Assembly (NCBI GenBank): GCA_021827255.1
Contig: JAKAWO010000078.1
Coordinates: forward strand, 1 to 10,735
Reading direction: 5' to 3'
Source of the DNA: Acidobacteriota bacterium
GTDB taxonomy: Bacteria > Acidobacteriota > Terriglobia > UBA7540
DNA: 10,735 bases
The notes beneath the pieces are model-generated. The model had not been told where the DNA came from. It did not search any database and saw nothing but the letters and a program-made list of their open reading frames with translations. This document shows, piece by piece, positions 1-5,228 of this stretch (position 1 is the first letter of the stretch; the number at the start of each line of letters is the position of its first letter). A program made the translations under genes and the position numbers.

Positions 1-513
1 GCAGTTTTGAGCGTCAATCCCAACCTGCTGGTTTTCGTGGAAGGAGTCAATTACGCAGGCGATCTCGCCGGCGTCGGCAGTCTCCCGGAAGTTCTCAAAC
101 TGCCAAACCGCGTCGTTTATGAAGCGCACAATTACGGCTTCGATTATTCGGGAAATCCGCTGGCAAATTATAACGACTGGGTGAACCGGATTACTCCGAA
201 GTGGGGTTATCTCGTAACAAGTTCGAATCCGCAACCGCTTTGGATCGGCGAGTTCGGGACCTGCAACACTTCCGACTCTTGCGTGAGCAGCGCCAGCAAC
301 TCAGACCTCGGCTTCTGGTTCCAGATCATCACGCGATATATCCAATCGAACAGTCTCGACTGGGCTTACTGGCCCGTCAATGGCACCGACTCGAATTACC
401 CGAACGCCAGCCGAACCTACGGCGAGCTGGAGAATTACGGCATCCTCAACACGACCTGGAACGCTCCGTCGTTGTCATCCCTCTTGAATCAACTGCAAAC
501 CTTGATGCCTTGA
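1..513 (+). CDS. Glycoside hydrolase family 5 (cellulase-like), C-terminal part
   Basis: This reading frame is open from the first base of the window to a TGA at 511-513, so the gene begins upstream and only about 170 C-terminal residues are seen. It carries the late-barrel signatures of GH5 retaining beta-glycosidases. VYEAHNYGFDYSG matches the conserved His-x-Tyr strand, and PLWIGEFGT holds the catalytic nucleophile Glu. AYWPVNGTD fits the last barrel strand with its substrate-stacking Trp. The Asn-Glu pair with the acid/base Glu should lie upstream. GH5 enzymes of this type are normally secreted and cut beta-1,4-glucans; the exact substrate cannot be read here. The TTG at 7 is an internal codon, not a real start. 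The gene converges with the membrane protein at 576-1229. No convincing terminator separates them. Confidence 0.88.
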   Translation, partial: AVLSVNPNLLVFVEGVNYAGDLAGVGSLPEVLKLPNRVVYEAHNYGFDYSGNPLANYNDWVNRITPKWGYLVTSSNPQPLWIGEFGTCNTSDSCVSSASNSDLGFWFQIITRYIQSNSLDWAYWPVNGTDSNYPNASRTYGELENYGILNTTWNAPSLSSLLNQLQTLMP

Positions 514-575
514 GGCTCATGGCGTCGAACGGGTCGAGACTGAAGGTCAAACGGTGGGTGGGGCCGAAGGCTTTT

Positions 576-1229
576 CTACAACCGCAGCTCCCGATGGCGG
601 TCAATCCAGTAACCCCAGGCGGGGATCAGCCACAACCCGAGTGCCATGGCTTCGAGCGCGCGGCGGCTCGGCGGCGGCGGGCCGAACATGCTTCCCAAGT
701 AGAGGACGACGATGACTGCGATCAGCGACCAGAAGGTCCAGTCGCCCACGGTGTCTCGCGGCCGCGTGGCCCTCAGATAGAGATAAATCCCGCCCGCCAG
801 CATGGCTCCCTCCACCAAGATGGTTCCGGGGCGCGAGTTCCATAACCCCAAACCCACCTCCACCTGACCGCCCGGATAAAACGGCAAGTCGGGCCGGTGG
901 CTGATCGCGTCTAGAATCCAATGGCTCATCACGCAGACCCAGATCCAATAAGCTCCGCGGTCGTCCTTCTTCGCCAAATAATAGACGCCGGCAACGAGCG
1001 ACGCCCAGCCTATGTCGGCGAGCAGGCTGTGCGATAGCGGATAGGAAACAAAGTCGAGCGGCGAAACGGCTGTGAAGCCGGGCACGATGTAAACTCGTTC
1101 GAGACCAAGGGCGAGAAAGATAGGCCAGAGAAGGTTCGGCAACTCGACCGCCAGCAGCAACGTTCCTAGCGACGGCTTCCGCGACGGCTTCTTCGCTGCC
1201 AATCCAACCGCGACATGTCCCAGAAACAT
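576..1229 (-). CDS. YdjM/DUF457-like membrane protein (putative metal-dependent hydrolase)
   Basis: The protein has 217 residues and about six hydrophobic segments, near residues 21-43, 66-84, 92-106, 137-153, 166-183 and 192-208. This fits an inner-membrane protein. Histidines are placed as in the LexA-regulated YdjM/DUF457 family of putative membrane-bound metal-dependent hydrolases: H5 in MFLGHVAVG, H67 in PLSHSL, then H103, D107, H111 and D114 in SHWILDAISHRPDLP. The usual early Asp-Pro-Asp element is replaced by VELPN, so metal binding is uncertain. The ATG start is well supported by GGGAGGA (plus-strand 1236-1242), six bases upstream. No LexA box was recognised in the 200-base divergent gap it shares with the oxidoreductase gene. 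The family has no settled reaction, so the hydrolase label is inference; the membrane assignment is firm. Confidence 0.8.
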   Translation of the reverse strand: MFLGHVAVGLAAKKPSRKPSLGTLLLAVELPNLLWPIFLALGLERVYIVPGFTAVSPLDFVSYPLSHSLLADIGWASLVAGVYYLAKKDDRGAYWIWVCVMSHWILDAISHRPDLPFYPGGQVEVGLGLWNSRPGTILVEGAMLAGGIYLYLRATRPRDTVGDWTFWSLIAVIVVLYLGSMFGPPPPSRRALEAMALGLWLIPAWGYWIDRHRELRL

Positions 1230-1427
1230 CTTCTATCCTCCCACCGCGAAACGCTCCAGTTTACATCTCTCCGACCGTCATCCAATGGACATTTTGAAGA
1301 TCGAGCGGCAAAGCCTCCCTTGCTTTCGTGGTTCATTTGCCGGAATTCCGCTGGCCTTTCGCGGGTGAGTTTGGTTAATATCGCGTTTCTTGCTAGTGGA
1401 CTTTGCTGTCGGATCAAGCCCATGGCG

Positions 1428-1435
1428 AAAGGAGG
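1428..1435 (+). promoter_or_regulatory. Ribosome-binding site setting a GTG start
   Basis: AAAGGAGG is a near-perfect Shine-Dalgarno sequence. It directly abuts the ATG at 1436, leaving no spacer, but lies six bases before the GTG at 1442, which is ideal spacing. The GTG is therefore the better start for the oxidoreductase. The ATGs at 1403 and 1436 would only add residues in front of the Tat signal. Confidence 0.75.
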
Positions 1436-1441
1436 ATGATC

Positions 1442-2692
1442 GTGGAACGCGACAAAGAGAAAAGTTCAGTCTCCAGGCGAGAATTTCTGAAGGATACGGT
1501 TTTGGCCGGAGCGGGCGCGGCTACGCTCGGCGGGCTCACGCCAGCGCGCGTGCTTGGCGCCAACGACCGCATCCGGATCGGTGTTTTGGGCAGCGGCGAG
1601 CGCGCCCAATACCTGGCCTCGATCTTCGTCAAGCAGCCTTCCGCCGAAATCGTAACCGTGTGCGATGTCTATACACCGCACCGCCACGCGGGGCTCAAGA
1701 TCGCTGGCCGCAACGCCACCGGCGCGCTCGATTACCGCGCCGTGCTCGACCGCAAGGACATTGATGCGGTCATTATCGGAGCGCCCGACCACTGGCACAA
1801 GACCATGCTGGTGGATGCCGTCCAGGCGGGCAAGGACGCTTACTGCGAGAAACCCATCATCCATTCAATTCCCGAAGGCGCGGAAATCTTGCGCGTTGTC
1901 CAGCAGAGCCGCCGCGTTGTCCAGACCGGCACCCAGCAGCGAAGCTGGCCGCATTACATCCTCGGGAAACATTTGGTGGATTCCGGCGCGTTGGGCAAGG
2001 TGACCTTCGTTCACACGTATTGGTACCAGAATTACTATCGCGGCTCCGGTTGGAACGGAAGGTTCAAGGTGAATGAGGCTGAGCTCGATTGGAAGCTCTG
2101 GCTCGGTGACGCGCCCGAGCAACCTTTCACATCCGAGAAATATGTGTGGTGGCGCTTCTACTGGGACTTCGGCGGCGGCATCCTGACCGATTTGCTCACG
2201 CATTGGATCGACGTCATCCAATGGTATCTGGACCAGCCCGCCCCCAAGACCGCGACGACAACTGGCGACCTTTATCTGATGAATTGGCAGTGCCCGGACA
2301 CCATCACCGCCGTTTATGAATACCCCGGCAACTTCATGGTCAGCTTCACCGGCGCTCTGGCCGATGGGGTGGACGATGGCGGAATCGTCTTCCGCGGAAC
2401 GAAGGCCGTGCTCAAGGTCAATCGAACGCGGTTGGCCGTGTATCCCCAAGGGCAGCCTTGGGAGCCAGGCAAGCAGCACCCCAAGCCGGAAATCCTGGCC
2501 GAATCGCTCCAGGACGGAACGATCAATCACATTCAGAATTTCCTCGAGTGTGTGCGAACTCGGAGAACTCCCAACGCGCCCGTCGAGGTCGGTTTTGAGG
2601 CGGCGCGCGCTTCTTGGATCGGTAATCTCGCTTTCAAGGCCGGAAAGAAATTAGAGTGGGACGCCGCTACCCGGAAATTAATTCCAGCCTGA
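1442..2692 (+). CDS. Tat-exported Gfo/Idh/MocA family oxidoreductase
   Basis: From the GTG start the protein has 416 residues. It opens with a twin-arginine signal, SRREFLK at residues 11-17, followed by a hydrophobic Ala/Gly stretch. Folded, cofactor-loaded export to the periplasm is expected. The Rossmann domain follows: RIGVLGSG (residues 45-52) binds the NAD(P) phosphates, VCDVY (73-77) ends strand beta-2, and CEKP (135-138) carries the family's Glu-Lys-Pro motif with its catalytic Lys. The C-terminal alpha/beta domain contains GGGILTDLLTHWIDV (244-258), where the conserved His and Asp shape the sugar site. Relatives oxidise or reduce sugars, inositols and sugar derivatives; the true substrate is unknown. 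The length is normal for Tat-type members. The gene is alone on its strand, divergent from the YdjM-like gene. Confidence 0.93.
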   Translation: MERDKEKSSVSRREFLKDTVLAGAGAATLGGLTPARVLGANDRIRIGVLGSGERAQYLASIFVKQPSAEIVTVCDVYTPHRHAGLKIAGRNATGALDYRAVLDRKDIDAVIIGAPDHWHKTMLVDAVQAGKDAYCEKPIIHSIPEGAEILRVVQQSRRVVQTGTQQRSWPHYILGKHLVDSGALGKVTFVHTYWYQNYYRGSGWNGRFKVNEAELDWKLWLGDAPEQPFTSEKYVWWRFYWDFGGGILTDLLTHWIDVIQWYLDQPAPKTATTTGDLYLMNWQCPDTITAVYEYPGNFMVSFTGALADGVDDGGIVFRGTKAVLKVNRTRLAVYPQGQPWEPGKQHPKPEILAESLQDGTINHIQNFLECVRTRRTPNAPVEVGFEAARASWIGNLAFKAGKKLEWDAATRKLIPA

Positions 2693-2825
2693 TATCTGAT
2701 AGTTGCGAAACTTCTGGCCGCCCCCAAGGAGACGGCCCTAAGCTTACGGAGGGATGGCATGCTCCCGACGGGGCGTTCGTCACCGCGGCTTCCGATCGGA
2801 ACTGTAAGCCGGAGACTTGACCCCG

Positions 2826-3230
2826 CTACTTCTTAAACAGATTTTCAAAGGCGGCTCGAGCGTCCATCGGCTTGGAAGATGAGGTCTCGCGCTCCACGGT
2901 AGTTCGCGGCGCAAAAAAGGAGCACTCGTTCCGCGCTTCCTTGCGAGGAATGCGGGCCGTAATGGGGCGCGTGCATTCGAAGCGGCTCGAAGGGTCAAAG
3001 AAGGCGCACTGCTTGCAACTGTGAAGCTCGGCGCCGCATCGCGGGCATTTACCCTGTGGAGCTACTCCCGCCGGAAGGATCTCAGCGCACGACGCGCACC
3101 GCCAAACGGACCGCCGGCCTGGTAGGGCGGGAGTCTTGGGGCCGAAAAGCTCCGCCTTCTTCGCAGGACGGCTCTCGCGCTCTGGGCGGTCGGAGTCCAT
3201 GTAGCCTTTTTGCCGGTACTTTCGATCCAT
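2826..3230 (-). CDS. Small eight-cysteine zinc-ribbon protein of unknown function
   Basis: This is a 134-residue soluble protein with a charged N-terminal tail. A zinc ribbon follows: CASC at 45-48 and CPRC at 62-65, a classic CxxC-x13-CxxC rubredoxin-like knuckle. A second Cys set lies in CKQC (72-75), C86 in RFECTRPI and C103 in RNECSFFAPR, which could bind a second metal. The Phe-Phe-Asp and Phe-Glu-Cys segments look like a conserved module seen in hypothetical proteins of Acidobacteriota. It has no enzyme domain, signal peptide or membrane segment. The tail DARAAFENLFKK forms a short amphipathic helix, as in small adaptor or scaffold proteins. The ATG follows an AGGGAAAGG ribosome-binding site by five bases, and the gene has its own promoter at 3287-3315. 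Function is unknown; the metal-binding call is strong. Confidence 0.82.
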   Translation of the reverse strand: MDRKYRQKGYMDSDRPERESRPAKKAELFGPKTPALPGRRSVWRCASCAEILPAGVAPQGKCPRCGAELHSCKQCAFFDPSSRFECTRPITARIPRKEARNECSFFAPRTTVERETSSSKPMDARAAFENLFKK

Positions 3231-3286
3231 TAGGGCCTTTCCCTAAACAATTCTTAATTCACTCGGGAAATGATCGGGATAACCTC

Positions 3287-3315
3287 ATAATACCTTCGCG
3301 AAAGGTTTCAGCCAA
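3287..3315 (-). promoter_or_regulatory. Sigma-70 promoter for the zinc-ribbon gene
   Basis: Read on the minus strand, TTGGCT (3310-3315) serves as -35 and TATTAT (3287-3292) as -10, with a 17-base spacer. The -10 matches 5 of 6 consensus bases and the -35 matches 4 of 6. Transcription would start near 3280, about 50 bases before the ATG of the zinc-ribbon gene. The spacer contains the self-complementary TTCGCGAA flanked by ACC/AGGT, a possible repressor site. Lying between the ABC ATPase stop and the zinc-ribbon start, it implies that the small gene is transcribed independently of the ATPase. Confidence 0.6.
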
Positions 3316-3358
3316 GAGGAAAATTACGGTGGGCGCTGGCAGGTGGGGCGCCGGGCGA

Positions 3359-4459
3359 TCAGGCGTCGTGCCGGGGATAAACCAGAGTCCATTCCGGCTC
3401 CCAGAATACATAGACGTTGGCGCCAGGCGCGCGGTCCGAACGGAACGTTGAATCTGTGAGACTTGCTTCGCGCACGATCAGCCGGGTTCCATTCCCAAAC
3501 TCAACGATTGAACGCCGAGTTCCGCCCTCGTAAAAGGTTTCGACGATTACGCCGCGCAAAAGGTTTCGTGGGGGCGAGGGTGGAATCGCTTTGGAAATCT
3601 GAAGCCGCTCGGGCCGCACCGAGATGCTGGCTGCAGTGGGGGGTTCGCTCTCACCCCGCGCAGCGCTCCAGAGGATCTCGCTCGCAGTTGTCTTGAACTG
3701 CCACTCGCCGTGCTCGCGTCCTACGAAAGAAACATCCAGAAAACTCTCGACGCCCGTGAATTCGGCCACGAAACGGGTCCGCGGCGCCTCATAGACTTCC
3801 GCGCCGGGGCCGACTTGTTCGAGCCGCCCGCGGTGGATGACGGCCACGCGGTCTGACATGACAAGAGCCTCTCCTTGATCGTGGGTTACAAATATAAAGG
3901 TAATACCCAGCCGCTGGCGCAAGCGGCGAAGCTCAAGCTGCATCTGCTGGCGCAGCTTTTCATCCATCGCGCCGAGCGGCTCGTCGAGGAGCAGGACGGC
4001 GGGTTCGAGCACCAGCGCTCGCGCCAGCGCCACACGTTGCATTTCTCCGCCACTCAACTGACGCGGGAGCCGCTCTTCCTTGCCGGGCAGATCCACAAGC
4101 TCAAGGGCCGCGCGAACTTTGCGGCGGATGTCCCGCTGCGGAAGCCTTCGCTCCTCCAGCCCGAAGGCGACGTTGCGGAAAACGTTCAGATGCGGGAAAA
4201 GCGCGTAATGTTGGAAGACGGTGTTCACGTTGCGCTGGTAGGGAGCGAGCGAGATGGCATCACGCCCTTCCAGCAGAATTTGGCCTGACTGTGGCTGCTC
4301 GAAACCGGCGATCAGGCGCAGGGCCGTTGTCTTGCCGCTGCCGCTCGGGCCCAGCAACGTCAGGAACTCTCCGCGCTCGATCCCAAGCGAAAAGTCTTCA
4401 AGCGCCACGTGCTCGCCGTAACGCTTGGTGACGTTGCGAAGCTCGACGATCAAATCCAT
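3359..4459 (-). CDS. ABC transporter ATP-binding protein, PotA/CysA (MOI) type
   Basis: The 366-residue protein has every nucleotide-binding motif in order: Walker A GPSGSGKTT (37-45), Q-loop Gln83, signature LSGGE (135-139), Walker B VLLLDE (155-160), and switch His193 in VTHDQ. The D-loop reads GAMD, where GALD is commoner. Residues from about 235 to the end form a TOBE-type C-terminal domain, so the protein belongs to the importer group that energises polyamine, sulfate, iron, molybdate or sugar uptake. The early region MDLIVELRNVTKRYGEHVAL is closest to PotA-type spermidine/putrescine ATPases, but substrate cannot be decided. No permease or solute-binding gene lies beside it, so its partners must be elsewhere. 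No Shine-Dalgarno sequence precedes the ATG; a 10-bp palindrome sits there instead. A TTG two codons in is an alternative start. Confidence 0.92.
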   Translation of the reverse strand: MDLIVELRNVTKRYGEHVALEDFSLGIERGEFLTLLGPSGSGKTTALRLIAGFEQPQSGQILLEGRDAISLAPYQRNVNTVFQHYALFPHLNVFRNVAFGLEERRLPQRDIRRKVRAALELVDLPGKEERLPRQLSGGEMQRVALARALVLEPAVLLLDEPLGAMDEKLRQQMQLELRRLRQRLGITFIFVTHDQGEALVMSDRVAVIHRGRLEQVGPGAEVYEAPRTRFVAEFTGVESFLDVSFVGREHGEWQFKTTASEILWSAARGESEPPTAASISVRPERLQISKAIPPSPPRNLLRGVIVETFYEGGTRRSIVEFGNGTRLIVREASLTDSTFRSDRAPGANVYVFWEPEWTLVYPRHDA

Positions 4460-4469
4460 GCGCTAGCGC
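4460..4469. repeat. Perfect 10-bp palindrome abutting the ABC ATPase start codon
   Basis: GCGCTAGCGC is fully self-complementary and touches the ATG of the minus-strand ATPase gene. It takes the place where a ribosome-binding site would normally be, and further GC-rich self-complementary sequence follows. It could be a DNA-protein site or could hide the start in RNA structure. Chance in GC-rich DNA is also possible. Confidence 0.4.
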
Positions 4470-4599
4470 TGGCGCGTTCGAGCCAGGCGAAATGGGCTCT
4501 ATTCTATCCCAATCTTTGTGTCGGCAAGGAGCGAGTGCAGAACTTGCCGGCATGGAAAGGACCGTTAGCGTTGGCAAAATGGGCGACAGTGTAACTATT

Positions 4600-4709
4600 A
4601 CGCGCTGAGTCCAAAAGAAACACAATGGCCAACCAAATTGAAATTAATGATGGCCAATATCATTGTAACTAATTGATAATACATGCCTTATAAAAATAGA
4701 TGATTTTTT
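4600..4709. other. AT-rich intergenic island with inverted and direct repeats
   Basis: This stretch is markedly AT-rich against the GC-rich surroundings and contains no plausible gene. It holds an inverted repeat AATGAT (4646-4651) / ATCATT (4659-4664) around ATGGCCAAT, and a direct repeat ATGGCCAA at 4624-4631 and 4650-4657 (ATGGCCAA with its flanks). It ends in a T-run at 4704-4709. It lies 140-250 bases upstream of the ATPase gene on the minus strand, so a control region is the simplest reading. I could not pick out a convincing -35/-10 pair. Confidence 0.45.
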
Positions 4710-4749
4710 GTCCCAAACGTCCCATTTGTCCCATTGGGAGCGGTTTGGG
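4710..4749. repeat. Three tandem 9-bp GTCCCAnnn repeats within an imperfect hairpin
   Basis: GTCCCAAAC (4710-4718), GTCCCATTT (4719-4727) and GTCCCATTG (4728-4736) follow one another with exact 9-base spacing. The block also folds: CCCAAAC at 4712-4718 pairs with GTTTGGG at 4743-4749, and TCCC pairs with GGGA inside it. A period of nine bases fits neither CRISPR nor helical-phase iterons. It may be one copy of a dispersed intergenic repeat family. Confidence 0.6.
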
Positions 4750-4756
4750 GGCGGAG

Positions 4757-4778
4757 CTAGCCTAGTGTGCTAGGCTAG
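4757..4778. repeat. Perfect 9-bp hairpin containing four CTAG sites
   Basis: CTAGCCTAG, loop TGTG, CTAGGCTAG forms a perfect nine-pair stem. It packs four copies of CTAG, normally a rare tetranucleotide in bacterial DNA, into 22 bases. No T-run follows on either strand, so it is a poor intrinsic terminator. It starts only seven bases after the GTCCCA block, and the two may form one composite repeat element. Confidence 0.6.
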
Positions 4779-4789
4779 GCAGCGCCAAC

Positions 4790-5075
4790 GGCTTGCCAGG
4801 GCGCTCGCCCGTCCCGTGGGAGCCGGGCCGCAAGGCGCTGGGGCGACGAAGGGCCTGGGGTTGTCAAATTATCTGCGGGAGGGCGGCACGAGCCACGGGC
4901 GCGAGGCCGGGCTGGACGACTCGCCGCCGAGCGTTTTGCCTGCATCTTGGCTTACGCGGCGCGGCGGTTAGGCCGGAATGCTCTTTGCGGCCGAAGGCTC
5001 GGCGATAGTCAGGATTCGCAAGGGCGGAAGCGGCTGGGAAAATCTATAGGCTCGTGGGGACTGGATGAGACAGGT
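4790..5075. other. GC-rich intergenic segment without recognised gene
   Basis: Short open frames exist on both strands, but none has a ribosome-binding site, a recognised motif or a composition that sets it apart from its mirror frames. On the minus strand the frame of the TonB gene and its trailing relic reopens after the stop at 5076-5078 and runs 35 codons to a TAA at 4968-4970, with proline-rich content. It may be decayed coding sequence, a dispersed repeat or plain spacer. Confidence 0.4.
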
Positions 5076-5228
5076 TTAGAGGCTCGCCCCGCCCATCGTG
5101 TGCGCGGCGCGCTTCACGTTGCCCTGAAGAGAGCTGATCAGCCCCAATTCGCCCGTGGCGCAATTGGCCCATTCTTTCTCGCCGAGCTTTTCGGCAAGAC
5201 TTCGCGCCTGCGTCCAGTCGCGCGGTCG
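5076..5228 (-). pseudogene. Truncated TPR-like helical-repeat protein fragment
   Basis: Directly after the TAG of the TonB receptor, and in the same frame, 50 codons stay open to a TAA at 5076-5078. The peptide includes WTQARSLAEKLGEKEW and then ATGELGLISSLQGNVKRA. This is the helix-turn-helix pattern of tetratricopeptide-like repeats: a small-residue helix A ending LGEKEW, then A-x-GELG-x-I-x-x-L-x-GN, then a second helix. Similar segments occur, to my knowledge, in TPR/CHAT-type proteins of Acidobacteriota, though the exact family is uncertain. There is no start codon or ribosome-binding site, and only about one and a half repeats survive. It is best read as the decayed remainder of a gene that once lay downstream of the receptor. 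Confidence 0.55.

Noticed and set aside
221..230. GTTCGAATCC, resembling a tRNA T-arm
   Set aside because: It lies inside the GH5 coding region and no acceptor, D or anticodon stems can be built around it.
561..575. GCC-GAA-GGC followed by TTTT as a terminator after the GH5 gene
   Set aside because: The stem has only three strong pairs and then G-T wobbles, too weak for an intrinsic terminator.
201..845. Open frame of 214 codons spanning the GH5 end and the YdjM-like gene
   Set aside because: It crosses two convincing genes on opposite strands and has an arginine-rich shadow composition.
1403..1441. Upstream ATG starts at 1403 and 1436 for the oxidoreductase
   Set aside because: 1403 lacks a ribosome-binding site and 1436 abuts the SD with no spacer. 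GTG at 1442 has ideal spacing.
2693..2825. Gap between the oxidoreductase and zinc-ribbon genes
   Set aside because: Only a weak four-pair stem is visible near 2717-2736; no gene, promoter or clear terminator could be supported.
4710..4736. Three GTCCCA units as a possible CRISPR or iteron array
   Set aside because: The units are 9 bases with no spacers, and there is no cas, replication or partition gene nearby.
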